NCBI GenBank assembly: GCA_023052935.1
Contig: CM041298.1
Coordinates: 58,150,217-58,214,216 of the forward strand
Direction of reading: 5' to 3'
DNA length: 64,000 nt
From: Piezodorus guildinii
Taxonomy: Eukaryota; Arthropoda; Insecta; Hemiptera; Pentatomidae
Shown: in pieces, positions 25,101 to 38,800 of the stretch
How positions within the stretch are numbered: position 1 is the first letter of the stretch
Layout of the letters: each line of letters begins with the position of its first letter
Translations under genes and position numbers: made by a program
The notes under the pieces: model-generated
The model's database searches: none
Seen by the model: only the letters and a program-made list of their open reading frames with translations
Told to the model about the DNA's origin: nothing

Positions 25101-27853
25101 AGGAATTCGAGAACAAAATTAGGAACACAAAAGTTATAGTAAATGACAAGAGGAAGACAGGAGCATTGTGGACAGAACAAAGGAAGCAGGAGCACAGTCA
25201 AAGGATGAAGATATCTTGGAAAGAGAGGAGGAAGATGGCAGAGAAGTGAATATGGCATCGTGAGATATTTGAGTTCAAACACTGTCCATAAGGGTGAAAA
25301 TGATATGAATGAATGAAATAACAAAACGTATATTTGATTATAATTTTTAAATTAATATTTGTTGAAATTTAATATAATGTGACTATTTCTGATATGGGTC
25401 ATTATTGAATCAAAAATAAATTCTGAAGAAACTTATTGGTAGCACTATAATAACAGTTTCATTGTGGGACCATCATCAAGGACTTCACAGAATGATTCAG
25501 GACCAAGTTGGAAGTATTGTAAAAATACAAAATTGTGGGAATTGCCATTTATAATAAATTTAATATTTAACTAGGTCTGCAATCTAGTTCATTTTATTTT
25601 ACCTTTCAGGATAATTTTATTAGAGAATTGAGATTTTTAGAAGAATTCTATCCAAAGCTGAATTCAATCTAAAAATGCCTATCTTGTAGATGTTCAAATT
25701 TTAATTAATTGAATGTTTAGACTGTTTGTAAAATTTAACATTGAAGTTATCATAACAAAGATTATTTTTTGTTCAATCCGTACATTTAAAAATATTTCAA
25801 GGGTCATCTGCAAGTCATCAAGCTGTAAAGAGGGTATAATCAACATAATTTTTATGTTATATTATATACTAAAAATTTTAATTATAAATTTAAATAAATT
25901 AATATAAAATAGGAGCATTTTGTTAAGGGTGTGGCTATAAAGAAATCACACTTAAATAAGAAAACTTGTTTTGTTGTGTTTTGACATTTTGGCAAAATTT
26001 CAGTTCTTCATAAGGGCTAAGAAAAAAAATAACAAAAAATAAGAAGAAGATAACAACAAAATAGTTATTTCGGTTTCTCTCTTTTTTTTCTTAGCACTGA
26101 TAATCTGGCTTAAGCCTTAAGCCTTATACTGAAACGTTGACACACAATTAAACAAGTTTCCTTAATTAAGTGTTTTCTTCTATGATCACATTCTAACCAA
26201 CTTCTCCTTTTATTATTTTAATCTACAACAATGTGTTGAAAAAAAAATAATACCTTGTTCCTGGACTACAGTCCATAACAAAACTTCTTCCATGTGAGCA
26301 ACTTAAAAATTTAGTGCAGTCCGAATGAGCTGTTAGACCGCTGAAACCTTCAGGACAAACATCCTTTGGTGCCTCATATGCCTCAGTAGTTGTTGAGTAA
26401 GGTTCAGGTTCGTAAACTGCTTCAGGTTGGTAAAAATTGGTATTGGGAGGATTGGTGTAGTTGCTTTGTGGTTCAACCACAGGTTTCACATCAGAAGGAC
26501 TAAATAATGCCGGTAATGATGGCTTTGGTTCAACATAGCCTGGGTATTGCTGTCCATAATAACCTTGATTATAATTGGGATTCAAACTTTTTTCAGTGTT
26601 TATTTGATCTGGAAAAACAAATGAGTTATATCCTCCTTTCACTTGTGGAGGGCTTTGGGAATAATTAGGTTGTGGTTGAGAGTAAGAGGGATAATAATTG
26701 GGGTCTGATTTCCCATTGGGACCATTCGGAGTGTGGGTCTTTGTGTGAAAAACTTGCTTCGGTTGAACTGGTTGATAACTGTTGAAACTAGAAGCAGGTG
26801 CTGATGGAACGTTATGGGCATGAGGAGAATATTGGTCTGGTGTGTACTGATTATTAGGAGGTTGTTGATCGAATCTGTCGGGATAGTAAGGCCTTGGATA
26901 AGAATGTACAGGTTGTGCGGGTAAAGCTGGCATACTGTACTGAGGGCCCTGGTAATAGATGGGAGGTGGGGGTGGTTCCATTCTAAAGGAAGGGGGCTGG
27001 ACTCCGGCATGGTGGTGGTGTGTCTTAGCACTCTTCTCTATTGGCTCTTGTTCTAAAACAATGAAAAATATTTAAACTTTATTTGCCAAATATTCATAAA
27101 CAGATATAAATATTCTATATTTTATAAACAGGTAAGGAAAAGTAATTTTTTTTTTAATTTATTGATATTTACAACTCTATTGGTTAATAAATCTAGTTAA
27201 TTAGCTGTTAAATTAAACATATGGAAAAAGCATGAAGAGAAACTGCCCATTAGGTAATCTAAACTAGAATGTTTCGAGGCCATCTTCTTTTCAGACACAT
27301 TGGAGGATTGTCAGGAATGGAAGAGGTAGCTAGCTAGGATTAAAACTAGTGGGTTAGAGTGGGAGTGGAATTTGACATGGAAGAATTGATATCTGGTTAT
27401 AAGTAAAAAAATATATAATTGAATTTGAAAAATTGATAGCTTACATTATTTATGTGTCAATTGCAATGATTTTCTGTCTCAAAATTTTAGGAGTAAAAAT
27501 CTATATAAAAAAAAAATTCTACAACTCAGGATTTAGATTAGATTAAGATTAATATTTTTATTTTTCAATATTTACAAGTGGCCACATGCCTCAAACTTCA
27601 TACATCTGGTGATTGCACCAATTACATGAACTTTTAGGTGATATTTACAGGGGCTAATGTTTATTTTAGCCTAAGTTACGTTTAGAACGGTAGGAAAAAT
27701 CTGAAACAAAAAGCTACACAAAAAAAAAAAAAAAAATTGTAAAAACAAAACAATTAAAGTAAAAACAAAACAAATTATAGTACAAAACAAAGCTACTTAA
27801 CAACGAAACAGTACAAAATAACAATTTTTTTGATTTTTTTTTTTAATATTTTT

Positions 27854-27893
<40 letters not shown>

Positions 27894-30887
27894 TTTCAAA
27901 AGTTAATTCAGTAGTGTCTTTAATGCGTTTATGTACGTAACGTTTTAGTGTACAACTCAGGAAGAGTCAGCCTACAGGGGAGGATCCCAACCGTGTCTCA
28001 CCGATTTTCGATGAATTTTTTTTTGTGAAACATACATTAAATGATTAGCATCTGCAAAATATTAGGGGCCAACGCTTCCCAGGAGACCCGTAAAAAATTC
28101 CTGGATAGCGCTGGCCCCTTAATATTTTGCAGATGCCAATCATTTAATGTATAGTTTCACCTAAAAAAATGTCATCAAAACCGGTGAGACATGTATGGGA
28201 TCCTCTCCTTGTCAATACATATAGAGACTCGTACTCTTTCATGGCCAACGGCTGACAAAGGAGGTGATTAGGCCTAAATCACGCTCAACAGCCAGTTTTT
28301 AACCCCAATTTTTGGGTACTCACTTTATAGAGGACGAGTAAGCCCCAGGATACTCGTTTTCTCCTTACTCCAGGGTCACTCCAGACTTAAATAACAGAAT
28401 AACTAATTTGCCGCAACCGGGGTTCGATCCCGGAAATCGGAGAACAATATTCTAGTGCTCTATCTATTAGACCAAACCGCTAAGAAAAATAAATAAGTAA
28501 AAATTATTCGGCCTCAAAATTTGGGCTCTTACGTTTCAATATACGTAAAACCCGAATAACGATATAAAAAATCATTCAATCAGTAGTGCGAATTAATAAA
28601 TACGAATTTACCTTTCGAGAAAAAATTCGATAGAGGATCATATTCTCTACAAAACAAAAAAAGAAACATTGAAATAGATTAAGAAATAGCGGAGATAAAG
28701 TGGTGATTGGCCATTTTCATTTGATTAATTAATCAAGTTTCTCATATTTGAACAAGCTTCTTGATTAATTTATTGTTATACATAAGAGTTAATTGCTTAA
28801 ACAGCTATATAAATAGTTGTACCGTAATATACTGTTGTATGTATAATTATTGTAAAATAATAAAAAATTTTGTATATTTGTAGCCTCTTTTTTTTTTTTT
28901 TTTGTTCACCTCTAATCTTGCCTTTGAAAGCTTAACGGGGATTTTTGGACCAGGGGGTGAGGGTGGGGTATAAATGAAGAGATAAAAGTACCCCCAGTAC
29001 TGAGATGCGAACTCGTAATTTTTGGGTTTCCAAGTTTTTGGTCATCTGTGATAGGCAACGCGCGCTAACCCCTACAGCGTTTGTTTTTTGTTTTTTTATT
29101 TACATTTTAACCCTAAAAATTTACAAATAATTTAGAAAATTCATATTCCATTATCATTACACTAGTTAGTCCATCTCTTTCTTCCCATCCATGAATCAAT
29201 ATTCAGTCGTTGGGTCACTATTGTATAGCATTTCCAAGTCAATTGTAACCTTTTCCAAGTCAAATGTAACTTTTTCCAAGTCAAATGTAACCTTTTCCAA
29301 GTCAAATGTAACCCTTTCCATTTCAAATGTCACCTTTTCCAAGTCAAATATAACCATTTCCATTTCAAATGTCACCTTTTCCATTTCAAATGTTACCTTT
29401 TCCAAGTCAAATGTCACCTTTTTCTTCACTTCTAGCCTTAAATATTCCGTTTTATTTATTTATTTATTGAAAAATAATTAGTTTAATTAAAATTATGACT
29501 TTTTAAATAATTTTGGCATATCATATCACTGTTTTTTTTTAGATATTTGATATCAAGTTCTGTTTTTTACGAACTAATATTTTAAAAAATATTTAGTTTC
29601 AAAATAGTTGTTGATTTTGAATTTTTAGAGGGAAGGGATGGTTTTTGGGAATAATTAATGTATTTTCGGGTATTATAATTACGTTTTTCGAGATGTCTTT
29701 TTTATCGCTCGCGTGCATATTAACTCGCATTTACTTTTAATGTTTTTTATTGATATAGGGATTAATTAATGTGTTTTCGGGTATTATAATTACGTTTTTC
29801 GAGATGTATTTTTTATCGCTCGCGTGTATATTAACTCGCATTTACTTTTTATGTTTTTTATTGATATGGGCATTAATTGTAGTGCTTTCGGGTGGTTATG
29901 AATACGTTTTTCGAACTGTATTTTTTATTGCTCATGGGTATTTCAGCTCGCATTTACTTTTTATGTTTTTTATTGATATAGGGATTAATTAATGTGTTTT
30001 CGGGTATTACAATTACGTTTTTCGAGATGTACTTTTTATCGCTCACGTGCATATTAATTCACATTTATTTTTAATGATTTTTATTGATATAAGGATTAAT
30101 TAATGTGCTTTCGGGTGGTTATGATTACGTTTTTTGAGCTCCATCTTTTATCGCTCATGCGTATTTCAACTTGCATTTACTTTTAATGTTTTTTATTGAT
30201 ATGGACATTAATTGTTGGGCTTTCGGGTTGTTATGATTACGTTTTTCGAATTGTATTTTTTATTGCTCATGGGTATTTCAACTCGCAATTACTTTTTATG
30301 TTTTTTATTGATATAGGGATTAATTAATGTGCTTTCGGGTGGTTATGATTACGTTTTTCGAGCTGTATTTTTTATCGCTCATGCGTATTTCAACACGCAT
30401 TTACTTTTAATGTTTTTTATTGATATAGGGATGAATTATCATGCATTCGGGTGGTTATGATAAGGTTTTGTGAGCTCTATCTTTTATTGCTTTATGTAAT
30501 TCAACTTGCATTTACTGTTAATGTTTTTTATTGATATATAGGTTATTAATTGTCTTGGGGTCTTGTAATTACGTTTTCAAGCTTTATTTTTATGCTCTGC
30601 GTATTTCAATTCGCATTTATTTTAATTTTTTTTTTTGATATAGATTATTAGTGTTTGGGTGGTTATGATTACGTTTTTCGAGCTGTATTTTTTATGCTCA
30701 TGGATATTTCAACTCGTATTAACTTTTATGTTTTTTATTGATATAGGGATTAATTATTGTGCTTTCGGGGTCATGGTTTGTTTTGATTGATTTGGGATTG
30801 ATTTTTTTGTTTGTAGTTTCATTATAAGTTGCATGGATATACAATTATTATGTTTTATTTATTTATTTATTATAAATTTTTTTTTGT

Positions 30888-30934
<47 letters not shown>

Positions 30935-33900
30935 TTTATAAGGAGTTGGATGAGGGACCTCCTAGCCTAAAATAATAGATCCTGTTTGAATGTCAGGAGG
31001 ATGCACCGCTGGGTGCTGTCTCCCTCATGCCTAACCATGCCATGTCTCCTTGTTCATAAAATCCCATTTGCTTATTGTAAACATTTTACAGGTGCAAATA
31101 AAATCATTAATAACAAAAAAAATTATTTTTTTATAAAAGAATCAGTTATAGTTCCTTTTTTAGCTTCCTGAGTACGTTTTTTCAACTAAATATTTTATAA
31201 TGGACTCACTTCCTTACTTGTTCTGACAATTATTTGATAATTTAATTGAGGAATCGTTTATTCTATTTTCGGGTGTTCTTATAACATTATTTGAACCTTA
31301 TTTGTTATCGCTTTTACTCATTTTAAGTTACTGTTCCTATTTCATAAATATTTGATAGATGGACCGTTTATAGTGTTTTGGGGAATGCTAATAGAGTTCA
31401 TGACATTTTTTTATAGCTAGTGCACATTTTAACTTAAATAAAAAGTGATCTAGAACAATGCGCAATTGCTGTATGTAACATCCAATGTAACATCCAATGT
31501 AACATCCAATGTAACATCCAGTTAAAAAAAGTAATCAGAACTAGCAAAAACACAACAAATAATTTTTACTTCAAATTATAACATAATATCTACGGTATGT
31601 AGAAATTCCCAATCGCATAAAAGAATAATATTCAAAACACGTAATCAGAATCCCCTAAAACAAAAACAAAGAAAGACCACTCTATCAAAATATAAAATGA
31701 TATTAGCACTAAGTTTAAAGGCGCGCGCGCTATAGAATAAGCAGTCCAAAAAAAGTTTTTTCATAACCACCCAAAAACACAAGTATAGATCCCTATAACA
31801 ATAAAAAGATTAGAAGTAAATGCAAGTTGAAATGCGAACAAGCGACAATAAAAAACAGCCCAAAAAAACGTAATTACAAGACCCGCAAAGACAATTAATA
31901 ACCTATCTATCAATAAAAAACATTAAAAGTAAATGCGAGTTAAAATACGCATGAGCGATAAAATATAAAGATCGAAAAATGTAATCATAACCACCCAAAA
32001 GCACAATAATTAATCAGTATATCAATAAAAAACATTAACAGTAAATGCAAGTTGAAATACGCATGAGCGATAAAAGATAGAGCTCAAAAAACGTAATTAT
32101 AACCACCCGAATGCACAATAATTCATCCCTATATCAATAAAAAACAATAAAGTAAATGTGAATTGAAATACGAATGAGCTATAAAAAATAAATTGCTGGA
32201 AGGAATTAGTCCGGGTGGCGGTCATTAAATAAAAAATAAAGCTTGAAAAACGTAATTACAAGACCCGCAAAGACAATTAATAACCTATATATCAATAAAA
32301 AACATTAACAGTAAATGCAAGTTGAATTACTTAAAGCAATAAAAGATAGAGCTCACAAAACCTTATCATAACCACCCGAATGCATGATAATTCATCCCTA
32401 TATCAATAAAAAACATAAAAAGTAAATGCGTGTTGAAATACGCATGAGCGATAAAAAATACAGCTCGAAAAAACGTAATCATAACCATCCGAAAGCACAA
32501 TAATTCATCCCTATATCAATAAAAAACATTAAAAGTAAATGTGAATTGAAATACCCATGAGCAATAAAAAATACAATTCGAAAAACGTAATCATAACCAC
32601 CCGAAATCACAACAATTAATGTCCATATCAATAAAAAACATAAAATGTAAATGCGAGTTAAAATACCCATGAGCTATAAAAGATAGAGCTCAAAAAACGT
32701 AATCATAACCACCCGAAAGCACATTAATTAATCCCTATATCAATAAAAAACATTAAAAGTAAATGCGAGTTAATATGCACGCGAGCGATAAAAAAGACAT
32801 CTCGAAAAACGTAATTATAATACCCGAAAACACATTAATTAATCCCTATATCAATAAAAAACATTAAAAGTAAATGCGAGTTAATATGCACGCGAGCGAT
32901 AAAAAAGACATCTCGAAATACGTAATTATAATACCCGAAAACACATTAATTATTCCCAAAAACCATCCCTTCCCTCTAAAAATTCAAAATCAACAACTAT
33001 TTTGAAACTAAATATTTTTTAAAATATTAGTTCGTAAAAAACAGAACTTGATATCAAATATCTAGAAAAAAACAAAAAAACAGTGATATGATATGCCAAA
33101 ATTATTTAAATAGTCATAATTTTAATTAAACTAATTATTTTTCAATAAATAAATAAATAAAACGGAATATTTAAGGCTAGAAGTGAAGAAAAAGGTGACA
33201 TTTGACTTGGAAAAGGTAACATTTGAAATGGAAAAGGTGACATTTGAAATGGAAATGGTTACATTTGACTTGGAAAAGGTGACATTTGAAATGGAAAGGG
33301 TTACATTTGACTTGGAAAAGGTTACATTTGACTTGGAAAAAGTTACATTTGACTTGGAAAAGGTTACAATTGACTTGGAAATGCTATATATTTAAAATTC
33401 AAAACAGATTCTGTTCTCACACTTGCTATAATTTAAGACATTTTGAATTTTATTCAGTTTGATACAATTAAAACGATGGATCAGAACCCTAACAGACCAA
33501 GAAAACGTCGGGAACAGGTAAGACATAATAGTTTCTCATCTTAACTTCATAAAAGACAGTTAAGACAGCTTCGTACTTCAAACATGTCATTAATCCCTAC
33601 ATTAAGAATTTTTTTAAATATAAACCCACACTGGAAAACCATATAAAGTCTGATCACAAAGATAAAACTGATCACGCCAAGAATGTAAGATAATACTCTT
33701 TTTTTTACCGAAATCTCGGATCTGGAAACAGAAGATCTAATTCTAGGACCGTTATCGGAGTAAGGGGAATATACGCTCATTCCCATATTGAGATAAGAAA
33801 ATTCTTAAAAATTAATTGCGTCCGGTATAGTATCAGCAAGGACAATGTTTGAATACTAAATAACATGTTTACATACATGGTGAGGAATGAATGCCTTAAA

Positions 33901-35757
33901 TGTATCATTCCCTTTATGAAGTCAGAATTTCGGGAAATAGTGTGTGCTGGGAATTCAGAAATATCTTCTTTTCTTGAAAATATTTAAGGAAAATTATGTA
34001 AACAATAAAAACTAAAAAAATGAGAACCGAGTGTAAGCCGCCTCAACTGCAATCCGAGATACACTTTTTCTTTCAAAATTACTGTTTTATTCTTTTAAAA
34101 ATAATCGGACGATGCAACAGTGGGAGTCCTAAATTTTGACTATTCAGGTTTAATTAGAATAGGTATCTTTAACGAGTACCTCACATCACACAGGCTCGGT
34201 ACCACCTGTTTACGTCCCCTCCGAAGGACGGCATAACTAAAGGATTTTTTACGACAGATCCTTCGAGATTCACGGATTATCGCTGCTAAGGATGCAAGAG
34301 TACTTACGTCTCATTCCCGAAGCAAACGTTTAAGATGAACCGAAACATCGGAAGGCGATGTGACATTCATGATGAGATTTAGGGTATAAAATAAAATAAA
34401 ATATACAAAGTAAGTCAAGGAGTTTCTAACCAAATAACCGGAAAAACATAATATATATATTTGTCTGCTATTGCCGGGACTCGGAGGGCATTCCTCTAGT
34501 GTTTTATCCACTTGACTATGCCGCTCCCCTTTAGTGAATAAATTGTAAATATTGGATTGGGCTGCGGTGTTGAAGAGTGAATGTCAGTATATTATATACT
34601 TAAAGTATATTATAATGCCTTTTTTTTAAATAATAAAAAAAAGTTTGCACTTACGTGGATATGATTGGGGATGATTGTGATATTGCCAGCCATTGTGCTG
34701 ATGTTGGTGACCTGGCCACTGACCTCCTGTATCAACCCTTCCATCTAAACAAATAAAAATAATACTAAGAATATGTCAAAATATATTTCTTTGTTGTTGT
34801 ATTAAATAACATTATTTATTCAGCTCAAATATTAAAATCAGCAGCTTTACATAATATAAATTTACATATTCTTGTAAAGAGAACCTTCCCAAAATTAGAG
34901 GTCGTTTGCCAATGTTTTATATATATATATTTTTTTAATATATTAATTTAAAGTAGCCAAAACATTAGAGTATTATCTGTACTTTCATCTACAATCTAGA
35001 TCACTTACTTTGAAAAAACTAAGTATAGTTTTAATGGATTGAATCATGATATAACATTAAAAAATAAATTATTATCAAAAATGTTTTAAACTATTTATTG
35101 TAAAATCGTGTGTCATTTATTGTTATTAATACAATTTCATTTAATGGTACTTTTGGGAACATGGCATCCTTCATTGCGTGGACCTAAGTCACGGTTGCGA
35201 TATGTTTCTTTATTCATTTAACGTAATTTTATGCTGCTGTGGCTAATCGGACGATGCTACAGTGCGAATCCTAAAGTTTGACTATCCAGATTTAATTAGG
35301 ATAGGGATCTTTAACGAGTACTTGACATCGCACAAACTCGGGCCAACCATTTTACGTCCCCACCAAAGGACGGCATAACCAAGGACTTTTACCTCTCCCC
35401 CCCCCTTAAGTAATCCTTGGGCATAGGAAGCTGCTATGCTAGGCACTAGTGATGTCTAGCATAACTGTGGTAAGTTAATTCGGTTTCAATAGAAAATGTA
35501 CTCCGTATGCGGGGAATGTTTTTTCCATCTTTTTATATCATAATATGGTTTATTATATGACTTGAAATTTATGCGACACTCAATTTTCTTTTTGGTCCTT
35601 TTTTCTTTTTTAAATTCTTGCCTCCTCGCATCCTTTATTGGGCAATTAAGGCAAGTTTTGTTTTGCACGATTTTGAAGCTAGTTAAATGAATAAGTATTT
35701 TTGAGATCCGGGAATTCACAACCTAACAGTGGAAGAGCAATATATCTGCTAGAAATG

Positions 35758-35849
<92 letters not shown>

Positions 35850-38800
35850 GTATGTATTTTACTTATACGTTACTATAACTTATTTTATATTTTAATAAAT
35901 AAAGAAATAATGTTTACCTCTAGTGTAGGCTTGAGTTCGATGATGGTGGTGATTGTGAGGTGAGTACTGATCCTTCCCTATTCCCGGTTTGCTTTCAGTA
36001 ACTAAAAAAAAAAAAACCCATTACTTTGGATCTTCATAATAATTAATTACACAATCGTATCTAATTTATAGTTATTAATCTGAGAGGTCGTCATTAAATT
36101 CACCCTCTTTAGTTCGACTGCTACAATTGTTATTGATTAATTATTTTAAAAACACATTGAATATGGGTCAATCCATTTGAAATTGTCCAATTTTCATTAT
36201 GTTTGCCAATCAACACTTATGATTTTGATTTTTTTTTTTAATTGAGACGTTGATTTCCAAAAGGTACTATATCCATTTTAGGAAATTTTACAGGAAGCGC
36301 GAAAATCTCTTATTACTATATTATTAAATCAGCTAATTTGGGTCTTTTTGCATTAAAATTTAGAATTATTTTTTTACTATAATAATAACATCATATTAAA
36401 GTTATAAAATTATTTTTTAAAGAATGATTTCGAAAGAAAATAAATGCGTAATTAGTATATTAAGAAAATGACCGTATTTCTAAATCGCGTTTTTTAAGGA
36501 CTTGAGAGTTCATTAGATAACATCAAATAGAATATTTAGATAAAACTAAATGATGAGAATAAAAATATGTAAAAAAATCAATTTCGTAAAAAATGTCCTT
36601 TAGTACCTTTTGGAAATCAACGTCTCAATTAGTTAATCTCCATTCTTTTATGGACATATCTCAAAAGTGACTGAGAGAACAATTATGAAACTTCTACAGA
36701 TCACACATCTATATTAATTGTATTCTACAGTACTTATCATACTGAGGTATAATCTGTAGAAGTTTCATCACTTTTTATTCATTTACGATATCCCGCTCTT
36801 TGTATAGCTGAACTTGGCAATAACCCTTCTTAGAAAATTTATCCAGCTTAGTCTCAGTCGACAAATGTATGTCACTTATACTCATCATATAGATGTGTAC
36901 AAGATTTATAATTGTTCACTTAGTCCCTTTTCAGAAATTTTCGTGTAAACATCGAGAAAAATGGATTTTTGCCATTTTTGAAAATTCATATAACATAAAG
37001 GACTATGTCAATCAAGGTAGATTTTTTTACAAGAGGTAGGAATATGACTAAGCTATAGAAGAAATAATAACCAAAGGTGTGTCTCTTTTCCTTCATCAAC
37101 TTTTAACTCGCTAAAAGTTTCGTTTTTTTTTATAAATTTCGAGAATTCCTCAATTCACTTTTTTCGATATTTAGGTAATAGTTGTGAGGACATAAAATAT
37201 AAAGCATATCCTTATTATATCGTCACTTTTTTTTCTTTTCTAAATAAATACAAAATTACCAGAATTAGAGAGATTTTTCCAATACATATTTACTAGGGGT
37301 GGGCATAATCGAATGATCGAATGATTAATATGCATTTTAAGAGACGATATGCCACAATTTCCGTCTCTAGTGACTAGAGTCTAGTCCGAGTCTAGGTGCA
37401 AATATGCATATAATTATGTGATGAGAAAAACAAAAAAAAAAAGTCCGAGCTCCTCATAATCCCTCGATTATCGTTAAATAATTCAGTTCGGATGATCATT
37501 CGTTTCTCCAAACCGATTAATCCGATAATCGATTAATTCGAATGATTAAAATAATCGAATGACACGTCATTCGATTACACCCATCCCTAAATATTATTAA
37601 TGTATATTATTATTATGTAAATATTATTTACAGCCACGAAGGTTACTTGAAGCGGCTACAACACTGAAAGTTTTCAATTTTTTATTAAGTATTATTACAA
37701 TCTGTCTCAATTTGGACATTAATAATAGTAGTGAAAAATAACATACATACTACATTCATACAATATTTACACATAAGTAAAATTACAATAAAATATATAT
37801 ACAATAATAAATCAATAAAATAGTAACAAAGTCTATAAATCACTCATACCTATATACGCGTCATACATACATAACATTGAGTGGAGAATCTAGTCAGTGC
37901 TAGAACTCCAATATATACATATTTACAAGAGGTCGCGGGGCCACTGCCGTTAAGACAACACTGAAAGTATTAACCAGAAAAATGTTTTATCCACGGTTTT
38001 AATGTAATATTAAAGCCCATTAAATTTTACATCAATATAGCGAGTTTAATAAAAATCGTTAGAGCGGCATTTGAGAAAATCGTAATAGAGTGCAAAATGC
38101 TTTATACCATGGTCAGCCGATTTTATTAAAAAAGTTGCTGTAACAACTCGAGCATATAGTTTTTTTTAAATCTGAAATTTAAGTTTTGTACATCTTTTCA
38201 TTTTTGTACTAGACTTACCACATACGGACACACACACAGACCTTTTTTTGGGACTAGGTTATTTGGACTCCGAGGACCCTAAAACGTGTATTTACGTTGA
38301 AAACTGAAATTCAAAAATTTTCACAATAGGTAAGTGAAAGTAAAATGAGTAAAATTTAAAACATAAGAACCGAAAAAGAAAGTAATAAAACTAACGAAGA
38401 GGTAATTAATATATCAACATAAATAAATAGAGAAATGAAAGATGAATAGAGCTAACTAAAGTATGTAAGGTAACATGAAGTGAACCAAAACCCAGATGCC
38501 AAACACCTTCTAAGCTTCACCTTATGTACCAAAAGTCTAGAATTTTATTAACTATATTTGTCATACACTTTTCTGTTTACTTATGTTGATATATTAATTA
38601 TTTATTCATTAGTTTTATTATTCTCTTTATTGTTTCTTATGTTTTAAATTTTACTCATTTTTTAAGTTCTTTTCTGCTATTATCACACACCTACACTGTA
38701 TCTTGTTTTTTTAGCCGTGATGAAGACCCGCAACGTGGTTCGGAACGTTCCATATTAAATAGTTTTTCACTATTTTCTCATATTTTTTTTACCCCACCCG

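Larger units (their letters stand above)
29226..33386. mobile_element. 4.16-kb Foldback-like palindrome made of tandem repeats
   Basis: It starts TAGCATTTCC and ends GGAAATGCTA, with TA outside each end. Each arm is about 1.6 kb. The outer part is nine 21-bp units (29230-29420 and the mirror 33190-33382), then a unique spacer of about 200 bp, then about ten units of 105-115 bp around TTACGTTTTTCGAGCTG and TTTTTTATTGATATAGGG. The centre (30780-31740) is not repeated; it holds a poly(T) run, a stretch resembling an old 3' UTR, and four copies of GTAACATCCAAT. The arms differ at a single base in the outer 21-bp block that I compared. Long arms built of tandem repeats are typical of Drosophila FB elements. 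No transposase is visible. Confidence 0.88.

Noticed and set aside
25020..25324. 159-codon minus-strand open frame upstream of protease exon 6
   Set aside because: Only its last part is the CBM14 exon (25034 downward, after TTCAG). The rest is intron that happens to stay open.
26639..27031. 130-codon minus-strand frame overlapping protease exon 5
   Set aside because: An alternative-frame shadow of the Pro/Tyr/Gln-rich linker; the exon frame is fixed by flanking phases and the CBM14.
29191..29481. Plus-strand frame of repeated FSKSNVT in the left palindrome arm
   Set aside because: It is the antisense reading of the same 21-bp units; only one structural feature is present and neither reading is shown to be expressed.
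31476..31521. Short direct repeats resembling a CRISPR array
   Set aside because: The 12-bp units are contiguous with no spacers, in a eukaryotic repeat.
35701..35895. 64-codon open frame of Lys then Tyr-Ile repeats
   Set aside because: A pure translation of poly(A), (AT)n and (TATG)n; not a gene.
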